From contig JACDOX010000084.1 in NCBI GenBank assembly GCA_014549065.1, positions 1,017,178 to 1,081,177 on the forward strand: DNA of 64,000 nucleotides. The letters are read 5' to 3'. The notes below the pieces were generated by a model that was not told the origin of the DNA, did not search any database, and saw only the letters and a program-made list of their open reading frames with translations. The first letter of the stretch is position 1. Every line of letters begins with the position of its first letter. Made by a program: the position numbers and the translations under genes. Below, piece by piece: positions 25,501 through 36,517 of this stretch. This DNA comes from Cardinalis cardinalis. Lineage: Eukaryota; Chordata; Aves; Passeriformes; Cardinalidae.

Positions 25501-28375
25501 ACACTTCTGTGTGCTGGGCCTACAGTTCAAAAGCAGTGTTATTTTGGGGAGCCTGGCGAGGGGGAGATGCTGGTGTTTGGATGTACATAACACTTTAGAC
25601 AAAGAGTTAAAAAGGAAAATGCTATTTCTTAATGCTAAAGGGAGAAACAACAGTGAAAGAGACTGAGAAACTGTCCAGATGCTGCATTATATCCACAATG
25701 ATATGTAACTATTCTGTATTAATGAAATAAAGCCATAGGCTCTGAGTAAGTTTGTGCTTTTTACTGATGTGTTGGGCTCTGAAGGATTCCTACCCCCAAT
25801 GNAAAATAAGGATACAAGAGGTCTAATTATAAATGAGAGCTTGAGAAGCACAAGACTTTAAACTCTTCTTCTACTTAATAGAATTTGCTGTGGTGCTAAA
25901 ATAGTATTCGCCCCTGTTATCTGACATGAAAAACATTAGTGAATATTTGATTTTATTGTGGAACAAATTATGGTAATAATGAGTCTTTGAGAGAAAAAAA
26001 TGCTCAAAATGGTACAATCTCATTTAAAATGTGCATGTGTAAAATAGAGCAGATGCACAAAGTGTTGTCTGCTACTTCACCAAGAGACTGTAATTTTATG
26101 AGTTGCATGTTCTTTCAGCATGGTGCTCAACACGTACCATTTGCCTGTCTCAACCCCACTCTTACTGCAAACTCCTTTCTNTATATAATTTGGGCATTGG
26201 GACTGTATGAACTGTCAGGTTTCAGCTCCTACTCAGCAATCCAAAACTGCAAGGTCAGGTATCAGTGGGCAGAAAATTCTCCCTATCTTTCCAACTGATT
26301 CTCAGACATGATGGCATCAAAGACTGATCACTTCCAGTCAAAATGTGAACAGCCAGGCAACCATTTATGCTGNATTTGTTAAACTTAATAATTTAATTTG
26401 CACTTACTGTTACAAGAACGACTGAACTACAGGCAAGAAAGTAAAGAAGAAACACCAGAGATGAATGGACCTAGAAGGATTATTTAAATATTTTTTTTTT
26501 CCTTTGGCTATCAATACATTCATTGCTGAAGTGGGTGCGGTCAAGAGAGATGTCTCCTGCTACCTTTTGCTTTTAATGTTGTATCCATTTTAGAAAAGTG
26601 TATGAGAAAACAGATTCNTCTTGCTTGAGGATGAGATGAAGAGTGACTAAGCTTCCAAAATCCCGCTCTGGCAAGGACACTCTCTATACCTTATACGTTG
26701 ACAGTAGGTCTGTTGACCTCCTTTTGACTTTTTCCTAGGTAAAATGAAAATAACCCTGTACCTGCGAGATTTATTAACAGGAATATGTCAACGAAGATAA
26801 GAGGCACTTTGGTGCATGCTGGGATCAACAGGAAAATTTTTCAGTCATTCCAGTAAGTCAAGTCACATTGTCAGCGTGGGAAGCTGTAAAATGAGTTTTC
26901 TTGTCCAAATGAGACCGGTGGATTACTTGGGACATTTTCTGGGAAGTAATGAGGTGGTTGTCCCGTCACATCTTCTCAGGAGCAATGGCTGCAAGGTTTA
27001 ATGGGAAGTTTCCGTAGAAGTATGTATGAACTTATATTCTCAATACATTGGAACTCTCTTTTCAGCAGACCCTGCCCACACTCCAGAGTGTCCTGGCCCT
27101 TTTAGATGTCTGTGAGTATGACTCCAGGAAGGTGCATGTGGCGGGGGGGGAGAGCTACTTTTTGCCCCCATAAAGTCTTTGTCNTAATGCCCTTATGATG
27201 GCCTTTATCAGAGGACATTTCCAGAAAACTCCGAGGTGAATCTGGCTCAGCCTTTGCAAATTTCTGTGTGCATTTTTCAGCTATTTTTCTTTTGCTGGCT
27301 TTGAATGAAGATTCCCAGATTCCCTGAAGATCGTAGCTCAAAAAACCCTTGAAAACCAAAAATTTCACTGAGTTTTTCATCAGCATGAGAGGATAATTTT
27401 GTTTTTCTGTCTTTAAAATCAGAAGTATGTCCATGTCTGGTATGGTTTGGGTCACATAGTTGAACACACATGTAGACATTACAGCAGGGATACAATTTTC
27501 CTGCAGATGTTATTAAGGTGACTTTTGCTTTATTTTGTGAGCCAGAGATTCTCAATGTTACTAACTTAATGACAAATGAATGTGAATGGTGAATGTCAAA
27601 TGAAAGATCTTTTTGTTATAGCTGGGTTGTCTTATTTTTATAAAAGCATTTAAAAAAATAAAAATAAAGCAGGGTATAAGTATACGTTCCTTTCCTCAGA
27701 ATGAATCATATAAGCCCTTTGCACTCTGTAGAGTGATTAAATGAAAATGACTTGGGCCAGTGAAGTTGTGAAATGGATTTTTGTCACTGAGCAAGCCTAT
27801 TGAAATGACTCTGTTTCACAGAGCCAGCAGCATGATGTTTAAATGGATTTTGTTTTGGAGCATGGGTCACTCTGGGGCAGGTTTGCTCACATAAGCTACA
27901 CACAAATGTAGGCTAAAGAAAACAATAAATGTGAGCTGTCAGAAGATCTTATTAAGAATTTGCAGAAGATCTGATTCTTAAATAGGATGGAGGAAGGGAA
28001 TATCTCACAATCAAAGGCTTCGCTATCTTCATGGTTAGCCTTTGTCCCAGTCAAAAATGTAGGACACTTTTAATATAATCTCACTGTATNATGTAATCAG
28101 ACTGTCTGAGGGATATCTTATGCTACTCTGATAGTCAACAATCAAGTCTGGTCAAGGACAGTCAAATTGTTTTATTGCACATAACTTGGCAAGGGCTAAG
28201 GAAAAACGTGTATGAATTTAATGGCTCAAGGCTTTTATTACTTTCCCAATAGGTGATTTTGAAAATGTACTTCCTTGCCTTCATGTCAAATGCAAAGTGA
28301 AATGGATGGCCTTAAAAATCATAAGTTGGAGAGAGAAAGAGAAAGAATAACATTCCTCAGATGTGAGCCTGCAAA
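22561..28375. other. Non-coding sequence
   Basis: Starts with an alternating AT tract (TATATATGTATATAG, about 22570-22620). A minus-strand open frame of 153 codons with two Ns (24509-24970) matches nothing known. AATAAA signals such as the one at 25.73 kb (GAAATAAAGCC) have no associated gene. A G8 run stands at 27143-27150. Confidence 0.55.
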
Positions 28376-28399
28376 TTCAGGTCCTAAAGAGGACCTGAA
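28376..28399. repeat. Perfect 10-bp inverted repeat with 4-base loop
   Basis: TTCAGGTCCT (28376-28385), loop AAAG, AGGACCTGAA (28390-28399). All ten positions pair. The arms are of mixed composition, so this is not a simple-repeat artefact. No T-run follows, the stem is too short for a microRNA precursor, and no gene is recognised around it. Confidence 0.75.
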
Positions 28400-30623
28400 G
28401 TCCAGCAAAGAATGTCCCATGAGACTCAGGACAGCTGTAAAGGGTGACACCACAGGACACATATCAATTCATGTGCAACAGACCTGATATTAGAGGACAG
28501 GCTCATGGATATTTCAGTAACNACACAACTGAGGAAAGACTACTGCTCTGCTGCTCTAGAGGTACTATAGATGTCCTGCCCACCTCATTTAACCTTCCTT
28601 TAATGGANAGAAGTCCACAGGGAATGAATCAGAAAAACAAGGGATTTGCATGATTCATGTATGAGAATGAGAAAAAATTTTTGATTTGGGAGAAAAGTAA
28701 CAAGTTTGGGGAATGCATTCCCGTTCTATGGAACTGAAGTTTTTTTCCCTAAATCATCATCAGATTGAGGATACAAGAAGCAAGCCAGAATTAGTTTTTT
28801 CCCTTTGATTACAAGGCCCAGNTTACAATGTTAGTAAAGTGAAACTTGACTGAGCAATTTAATTTTTATTAAAATTCTGCTAGCACAATAGAACTAGAAA
28901 TATTGCTGATACTAGATTTGGAAATAATTATACACTGACCAATATATTGCACTTTTAAAGCATTTGTAAATGTTCTGTCTTGTGTATGTCAGGCAGTCAG
29001 AACAATTCTTCTGTCAACCCACAGCAGTGCCCCAAAGTGTAGAGACTATTTTGCTGATTTGAGATGGTAAAGACCATGAGTAGCTGGAGTACAGCTACCT
29101 AAAGTGCAGCTAAAACAGGAGGTCATAGCTGATATNCTACAACTTCTGCATTAGTGCTACACAGTCTCTGTCAGCTGAGAGCAACAAAACTTGATTTTAA
29201 TTTCTGCTTCAAAAAGACACAGCTCTGGTGCCAAGCCTCAGACAAGATTTGCCATTGAGTAAGCATTGGTCAAAAAGGCAGAGCTCCTTCAGTTAGAACA
29301 TGACCTGCAGAAACAACCCAGCTTTTCAAAGAGTTTGGGTTTTGACCAAACCCTGTGAATCTTGTAAAACTTGGCAGGATCATGTTGAAAAGGCTTTAAT
29401 GCAGGATTTTGTGGAAGTGACCATTGACTTCAGAATACTCGGACACGTGAAGTAGGCTGGCTGACTTCTGTCAGGAGATATGTCCTGGAGGCACTGCTAG
29501 AGATATTTCTTCTATTGGAAACAGACATGAACATTGAAGACTAATTTGTAGTCCAATTTTTTTTTTCTAGATTATCTCTGACTTTTATCATGAGCTCGAT
29601 ATCGTTCATATGGTCTTCATAAATTTATGCTGCACCGTTAAAGTTCTTTGAGGAGTTTAAGTTTGAAGCAGAATTGAAATATTTTAAAGGACTTTATAAT
29701 GACATATTGGAAGCACAGCAAATCCCTTGATAGCCTAAATGGATGGAAACATCCTAGAGTACAAATGAGTTAGAGATTAATTCATGGCACCTTATGCAGG
29801 CTTGGGGAATTCCATGTGTTTGAAATAGTTTCACAGCACAAGCAATCTGCCGGACAGTAGAAATGTCCCTTCAGCTTCTCCTCACTTCCCAAAATGAGTG
29901 TTTAGAGGAAGGAATCTTCTTTTGCTGTTCTCCCCATTGCAGTCTTTTTATTGTCAAAGAAGTTGAAGAAGTTGTAGGACATTCCTCTGTGTACTGCAAG
30001 TTGTGGAAAACATGTCATAATGAGAATTCAGAACCCAGGAAGAAGACTGGTTCACATTTAAAAGATTGTAGACTAAAAATGGCTAAATGCAGCTGGTCAC
30101 AGAAGAAAGCTTTAGCATCTGCTGGGACAAGTGACCAAAATGCCCAAANTGTCCCATGGTAGTTAGAGCCAGGAAAACTTTCCATGTCCTTAGATGCCCA
30201 GTTGAACTTAAATTGGGACTTGGAAACAGGTTTGCATCTTTTGTTTGAAAGAACAACTTGAACTAAACAGGGTATTTTTAGAATCAAAAAGAACCTCTAT
30301 ATGNTGTCATTGCTGGAGAATCTTCAGTTGTCCTCCACTCAATTTTTTATTTCTAACAGAAAGGACAGCAGGACTGGGGATTCCAGGGTCATTTAGATGT
30401 CTCCTCTCCCTCCAAATGATCAGCAAAAGCTGAAACTGGTATTTCCCCATGGGAAATAATCTTTTTATTTACGTATTTATTATTTTGTCTGTAGAAGAAC
30501 TATGCGAAATACCTTTTACCTTTCCCAGTACTTCCTTTGATTGAAACCAAGTACATCCTCTTGCAGACTCCAGGCTGAGAAAGTCCATGTGCTGCTGAGA
30601 TTTTGGAACATTGTAATGGGTTC
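28400..30623. other. Non-coding sequence
   Basis: Unique-looking sequence containing the candidate element at 29571-29645 and nothing else I can name. It ends at the target duplication of the solo LTR. Confidence 0.55.
29571..29645. promoter_or_regulatory. CpG-containing AT-rich patch, candidate conserved element
   Basis: TTTATCATGAGCTCGATATC, GTTCATATGGTC, CATAAATTTATG and GCACCGTTAAAG form a complex AT-rich segment that keeps three CpGs and contains the palindromes GAGCTC, GATATC, CATATG and CATAAATTTATG. Such texture is common in conserved vertebrate enhancers. Confidence 0.22.
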
Positions 30624-30628
30624 ACTTT

Positions 30629-31322
30629 TGTGGTGGGTTAGCTTTGGCAAACACCCATATTTCCATCCAGCTGCTCACTCATAACCCCTCTACATGGGGC
30701 ATGGGGAGAAAATAGGATAAGAAAACTCCTCGGTCAACATAAAGATGGAAATTGCTCACCAGTTACTGTTGTAGGCAATACAAACCTGGAGAAACTTAAT
30801 TTAATTTATTGCAAATAGAATCTGACAGTAAGACACAAAGAAACACAAAGATATATCCTCCCATCCCCTTCTTTTCTCCCCCCTCTCTTCTCTCCAGACT
30901 GTAGATGGTCCCCAAGTGGTGCCAGGGGGCAGTTATGGTCAGAACATGGAGGTTTGGTGGTTTTGCTCTCCTGCTCTTTTCCTCTCATACTTTTCCTGTG
31001 CTTTCATGTGGATTCTCCTTCCAGTCTGCAGTCCCTAAGGAAATATCTATTGCTTCCTGGGCCCTCCATGGGCTACAGTTCCTTCAGGTGTACCTGCTCC
31101 TACTCTGACCTTGATGCTCCCTCTGCTGCTTCTCATGACTTTTAGCTCTCTCTCTGTTACCTTATCACAGAAGCACGATCTGATGAACTTCTCTGTGTCC
31201 TGCATGGGTCTGGTGGAGCCAGCTGGGGCTGGATGTGTCTGCCATGGGTCAGCTCCTCATCTCTTGGCTCAGACTCATCCCTGCACACCTCTGCCAGCAA
31301 CTTGCTGTGGACACTCAACACA
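30629..31322 (-). mobile_element. Solo LTR of an avian endogenous retrovirus, with 5-bp target duplication
   Basis: The element starts TG at 30629, ends CA at 31321-31322, and is flanked by ACTTT on both sides (30624-30628 and 31323-31327). This is the expected signature of an integrated LTR of 694 bp. Its text resembles a common bird LTR family: GGTGGGTTAGCTTTGGC near the left end, CTCACCAGTTACTGTTG, then TTAATTTAATTTATTGC and a pyrimidine-rich middle. Reading the minus strand puts an AATAAA polyadenylation signal at 30810-30805, about 180 bp before the 3' end, so the transcriptional orientation is probably minus. No internal retroviral sequence, primer-binding site or second LTR is seen nearby, so this is a solo LTR left by recombination between two LTRs. 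A 5-bp duplication is more typical of ERVL-like than ERVK-like elements, but the class is an inference. Many differences from the remembered family text suggest an old insertion. Confidence 0.85.
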
Positions 31323-32461
31323 ACTTTGAAGTTAGGCAAGCGAGGCAAATGTTTGTCTATTCTGACCAGTTAGCTTTGGAAAATGAACAGTTTTGCTCAC
31401 TGCACAGTGACTAGACTTCACTGTGACAAGACTTGATGACTGACAGGAGAGCTTTTTGTGTTACTGGTAACTAGGTCTAATTGTTTTAACTATCCCATTC
31501 AATTCAAAGCATGCAGTGACTCACCCAGCCTGCACCCCTTGTTCTGCTGTGCTCCAGGAGAGCTTTTGTTTGTCCTGCAGCCATGGGGACTAGGGCAGGT
31601 GGCACATAGCTTGACATTCCTATCTGAAAGCACTCCCCGCTTTTCCTACTAAAAGAAAGATACAGAGCTCTTTCCCAAAACAGTGTTGCCCGAGCACCTT
31701 TGGGTGATTGTTTTAGATTCTTCATGAATACCACTTCCTGAGCACTAACCTTCTACCCACACTGTGCTGGATTTATTTGAGCTGTGGGAGAACAACCAGC
31801 AGACAGCTGATGAAAGAGTTGCTGTGAGGTGGGCATAGGAGCTCCTGCCTCACCATTTTCTTTGTGAAGACTACAAGTGCAAGGGTGTCAATCATCTTCT
31901 ATGCATGTCTGAAAAGGCTCTCAGAACTCAGTATTTTTAGCTCTTTAACAGATTATCTCTTTTATTTTTAGAGGTAACAATAGCTCTTAGGTTAAGAGGG
32001 AGATAAAAGCTTCATTAGTTTTAGAATTTCAAATGAACTCAGTAAGGGATTGAGGAGAATTTTTTTTTTCCACAGGAACCTGAAGAGTTGCCTAAAGGAT
32101 GTTGTGAAAAAGAAGGGAAGACCTCTAGCTTAGGGGGTCTCTGTGCTCACGATATACATACAATAGGAGATATTTGTTGAAGTATTTTCCTTTTTCTCTG
32201 GTGGAGGTTTTGCTAAGGGAATGTCATCTCCTTCCTCTCCTCCACACTTCTGTTCTTTTTTTTTAATGCTGACCTTATCCTGATTTTGTTGTTATTATTT
32301 ATTTTGAGGGCTATTTAGGGTGTTGCTTGCTTGAGGTTTTTCCCCTCTAAGATATGATAAATTCAACCACTTTCTTGCAGACTCCCTGCATCAGGAAACT
32401 GGATCTGTACCATGATAGTGTTTGGGAATGGAAGCACTTTTTTCACTTTTTCTTTTTATTT

Positions 32462-32463
<2 letters not shown>

Positions 32464-32494
<31 letters not shown>
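32464..32494. repeat. Poly(T) run of about 31 bases
   Basis: An uninterrupted T run follows a T-rich lead-in (TTTTTCACTTTTTCTTTTT). On the minus strand it would be a poly(A) tail, but the flanks show no target duplication and no recognisable processed transcript, so it is listed as a simple repeat. Confidence 0.9.
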
Positions 32495-32496
<2 letters not shown>

Positions 32497-32879
32497 TGTT
32501 GATGTAAAAGCCTTTGTGTTGAAGCTAAACTTTTGATGAAGCTCATTGATGCATGATGCTCATCCAGCAGATCCTGCATGTATGAGTAAATCAAGTGGCT
32601 GCTCCAAGAGAGAACACTTGGGACAGAGAGGACCAGGCTCTTTGGTGTCTACTCAGGAGCATTGCGTTTCCATGTGGCATTTTGCTTTTTGTCTAGGAAA
32701 TGCTTTTTGTTGCCATAACTGAGTTACTGCTGAAATCTTCTTCCGTTGCACTTTATATAACGTGCAAAAGAGAAAGNAAGGAAGCATAAAAAAGTATATT
32801 AGAATTACACTGAGCACATTTCTTTTGAAACTACAATTTATAAAACTGAGTACATATGATTTTGCAATTATAAATACAT

Positions 32880-33060
32880 GAAATAAATGCATTAGTTAAG
32901 AAGTTAAGCTTTCAAAGGTGCTAATTATTAACCAAATACATTTTACAGTGTTTAAATGACTAATTTTTCACATTGTGTTAATATCCATTTGCTATATTCA
33001 TACTAGTAATGCTAATATTGTGCAAAGCCATTAGTTAGCTTCAAAGTCAGTAATGGATGA
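32880..33060. promoter_or_regulatory. TAAT/ATTA-dense element, candidate homeodomain cluster
   Basis: About ten TAAT or ATTA cores occur in 180 bp (GCATTAGTTAAG, GCTAATTATTAACC, GACTAATTTTT, GTGTTAATATCC, AGTAATGCTAATATTG, CCATTAGTTAGC, CAGTAATGG). AT-rich DNA yields such cores by chance, but here they are mixed with non-simple sequence. No repeat is recognised. Confidence 0.25.
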
Positions 33061-35037
33061 TACTGATTCCAAGCCTTCACTGCACTAAAAGATACATATG
33101 GGTTGGTTTTTTTTTAAATTGNTTTTTTTTTTGGTAGAGTAAGAAAGATAACCTGAGTTTTCACTTGGATATTGTCAATGAATCTGTTTATGCTGATTAC
33201 ACAGATGAATGTGGAGTCAGCTATTGAGAGCCTACGGACAACATACTGCTTTGCCTCTGCCTACTTGAAAGCAGAAATTGGGTTCAAAATGAATTGCCCT
33301 GCTCCTGAGGAGGGCTCTGAATATATTTCTTCATGGACTTTATCTCAACTGCCTCGTAGATAGAACTCCTTCACTAGTAATTTCTCATTAAGAAGCTTCA
33401 GCAACACTTCTCAGACAAGATGTTTTTAAGGAAAACTCTGGAATATTTCATTCACTACATTATCTGAATGGATTTTCAGACAGTTTATCCTGTTATTCTT
33501 CCTCTCAAAAACATTGACTATTATTTGGCAAATATCTCTCTAAGATGTAATCATTGTTCGGGTGGCGGATTGAAGTAGAAATGGTTATGTATGTGCCACA
33601 TTTTGCTCCTTGCTTTAGGAAAACTTTTATAAGATTATTTGCAAGTAAAATATTTTATTATAGTAATATCATGAGCATTTTATGCTACTAGTAAAATGTG
33701 TGCATTGTTTTAGAGGCTGGATTGTAAAACTAACCATACATCTTGTAAGTCAACAAACACAAAGAAGAAATTGCAGTAGTTGTCTCAGATATTAAGCATA
33801 CAGATTTTAATAATAGGTGTCTGTGTTTAATTTTTAATTTATTTAGCCACAATATCTATTCTAACTTAAGGCTTACAAAAGGCAAATATTGAAAATTCTT
33901 TAATACGGAACACACACACAGACATTTGACTTCCAGCTTGGTATGTTTCATCTGCTTCATCTCCTTTTGCAGGGTGTTAGCTTCTGGGAATAAACTGCTC
34001 TCAGCTGTAAAAATGAACCCTTAGCCCATGTGTTCACGAAATGGATTGAGTTCATTGTGGTGCTGATTTACTGTAACTAGATGCAAGATTGATGCATCCA
34101 GGAGAAACCATTCCACATATCTCATCTGTCTCTGGAACTGCCCCTTTAATCTCTTTACTAGATTTGATTGTTCTCTAACAAACCAGCAGATACCTCTAGA
34201 GCAGGTGAGATTTTTCTTTCCGTGAAAGACACAGATGGGATGAGCAGAGTTATTGTGGACAGGACAGATTAAAATGTCTCAACTTAGTGCAAGCATCAGC
34301 AGAAATGGGTTTGGGGAAAAACTCCTTTGTCTTCCTATTCTTGCACAGACGACAGGAAAAATGGAGTGGAGGGTAAGAGCCCATGCTGCATCCTCTTCCT
34401 GTGATCCTGATGCTCTGTTTTTTGTCCTCCTTCAGGCTATGATGTGAAAACTGACTTATGGTGGGACTTTTGCTGAGGTGCTAGGAGGCCCCATAAAGAA
34501 AATAAAACCATAATGCAGCACAATTATAAAGTTGATGGCAAATACAGCTCCGTGGAGGATCATGGAGTGATTCCTCACCAAAGTGAACTAAACCAGAAGT
34601 AACTCCATTAAAGCAGGTAGATTAAAACCCATTTGGAGGAGATCAGAAGTGGGCCCTGTGTGGGAAAACACAAAGCACTTCAGATAATTGTGTGGAGAGC
34701 AGGGAGTAGAAAAAAAGTAATATCCTACCTGACAGAAATCTTGATAACCTGGAAAACTAGGTGAAAGCCAGGAATGTAAACATCTTGTCTTGAAAAAACA
34801 AAAAAACTCCAGACAATCTCTTGACATTTAAGGAAGACTTCATCTCCTAATGAAATAAATACCAAAGAAGATCTAACATCGTGCTTGTGGAGGTTCCCCA
34901 GGGAAGAAAGACCATCCATAAGAGCAATCCTCCTTTGGTGCTGGGGAGGAAGGGACTGCAGGCTTGGGAAGCCAACCTGGAGGAATCAGATAGGAGAACA
35001 ACAATAACTTTTTATTTCATCCCTTGAAGTCAGTGAT

Positions 35038-35182
35038 GTAGACTTAGCTCAATTGATCAGATCATGGTCCTAATAACACTGAGGCTGTGGGTTCAATCCC
35101 TGTATAGGTCATTTACTGAAGAGTTGGGCTTGATGATTCTAGTAGGTTCCTTCCAACTCAGAGTATTCTGTGAATCTGTGAA
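35038..35182 (+). mobile_element. Full-length tRNA-Ile-derived SINE with CR1 tail (TguSINE1-like)
   Basis: Positions 35038-35110 align by eye to an isoleucine tRNA. The A-box region TAGCTCAATTGAT starts at 35045, the anticodon-loop segment CTAATAAC carries AAT, and the T-arm/B-box GGTTCAATCCC ends at 35100. The rest, 35111-35182, is a CR1 LINE 3' end: TTGGGCTTGATGATTC, then TTCCAACTCAGAGTATTC, closing with the repeated ending ATTCTGTGAATCTGTGA. A tRNA-Ile head with a CR1-X-like tail is the design of TguSINE1, known from songbirds. Pol III transcription would start at the head, and mobilisation would rely on CR1 reverse transcriptase recognising the tail. The copy looks complete but diverged from a functional tRNA, with mismatches in the acceptor stem, so it is not a tRNA gene. 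The tail shares its TTCCAACTCAGA phrase with the CR1 piece near 42.85 kb. The head and tail are seen directly; the family name is from memory. Confidence 0.88.
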
Positions 35183-35477
35183 AAATTTATTCACAAAAAA
35201 TGCTCCTACAGAAAAAGGAGGAGGATGGGTATTATTCTCCTGCAGATCAAGGAAATACTTTGGAAACAGAATGCAAGTCTCCTGGCTTTTGGATTCTAGA
35301 AACAGATTCCTCTTTCAAAAAAAACCAAAACAAACAACCAAACAAGAGTTTGGGTTTAGTCCATGGTACTGCCATTTGGGGACCAGCTATAATCTGTTTA
35401 GGCTCATATTCTGCATTTGCAAGTACTGGAATCAGATGCCGACAGTTCTCACTAGTGCATAATTAAATTCTTATTCC

Positions 35478-35545
35478 CAGTTGAAGCCATTGGCAAAACT
35501 TTCACTGACTTTAATAATGCTGGATTAAGCTTTCACTGAATGTCA
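35478..35545. repeat. Fossil-repeat fragment with paired 'tgaagcca / cactgacttta' motif
   Basis: CAGTTGAAGCCATTGGCAAA, then ACTTTCACTGACTTTAATAA, resembles the old sauropsid text GTTGAAGTCAATGGCAAAAC followed by TCCCATTGACTTCAGTGG. The two halves are roughly inverted copies of each other (TGAAGYCAWTGG against its complement). It lies about 300 bp downstream of the tRNA-derived SINE and is unrelated to it. Similarity is by memory and moderate. Confidence 0.4.
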
Positions 35546-36483
35546 TGAGAATTTGAAAATCAAAATCAATCCAGGTTTTGCAAAGAGCCGCTTGTTTTTG
35601 TTGTGGATCAACCCAAAATCATAAAGTAAAAAAAAACCAAAAACCAAAAACTTTGCCATGAATGAAATAAGAATAAGGAATCATATTGGTATCCTGAAAA
35701 CTTTTCCAGAAGATAGACAAACTGAGTCANTTGGGGGTCTACAGTGATAATAAGAATTGTGTAAGTACTGCATAGCAAAAGATATTTCTTGGTTAGTCTG
35801 CTCTTTTTGGCACAATCCTTCTGGCAGAAATGTATAAATTTATTTTGTTGCTGCCCCAGAGCTCCTGGTGAGTAATTCCTGCTCTGCAGATGGCATATGA
35901 TGTAGATGATTTTTCAAGTCCAATTTCAAACTGTAGTGCTGTGGTTTATCACAAAATGTTTTGCTGTAGTCTAATGGCTAGAACTCTGAGAAGCCAGATT
36001 CCACTGTTAAATTACAAATAAATCCCATCCCTTCCTAGGTGTATCCCTCATTATCAATCTGCAATTTAAAACTAATGAGAAACAGGAGTGCCTGGCTTTA
36101 GAGGAAGTTCTTCCCTTCCAAGTCCCATCCTACACCATGTGAGTGAAGGCTACAGAAGTTTGGGAAACTGGTAAGACTGCAGAGATTTTTCTCAGGGGAA
36201 GTGATACAAAATAAGTATCATTCATTTTACAGTAACCCCCCTCCAAAAAACCCCAAAAAAATGCAACAAACCAAACCCAAAACAAATTCAATAGAACAGA
36301 CTAACCTTATGTAGAAATAGCAAATGTATTCAGTCTATTAATAAACCACAGTTAGAGATGTGTGGAATGGAAGGTGACCTGGATTTCCCTTGATGATTTA
36401 GGGGATTATTCTGGTGCTCACTGAACAGAAGCTTGTCAATAACTGCTGCTCCCAATGCTATGCTTTGTCACAGCAGTGACCTC

Positions 36484-36517
36484 TGGTCAGAAGGAAATTC
36501 TGATCAGAAGGAAATTC
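36484..36517. repeat. 17-bp tandem duplication
   Basis: TGGTCAGAAGGAAATTC (36484-36500) is followed immediately by TGATCAGAAGGAAATTC (36501-36517), one mismatch. It is consistent with a replication-slippage duplication. 17 is not a multiple of three, which argues mildly against coding use. Confidence 0.85.

Larger units (their letters stand above)
31328..35037. other. Non-coding sequence between solo LTR and SINE
   Basis: Contains the poly(T) run at 32.46 kb and the TAAT-dense segment at 32.88 kb. 33540-33640 (TTGTTCGGGTGGCGGATTG) is an isolated CpG-bearing phrase. An open frame at 33172-33363 starts at a non-ATG codon and is not recognised. Confidence 0.55.

Noticed and set aside
32464..32494. 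Poly(A) tail of a minus-strand processed pseudogene
   Set aside because: No target-site duplication and no recognisable cDNA next to the run.
35038..35110. tRNA-Ile gene
   Set aside because: The acceptor stem is mismatched and the sequence continues directly into a CR1 tail, so it is the head of a SINE.
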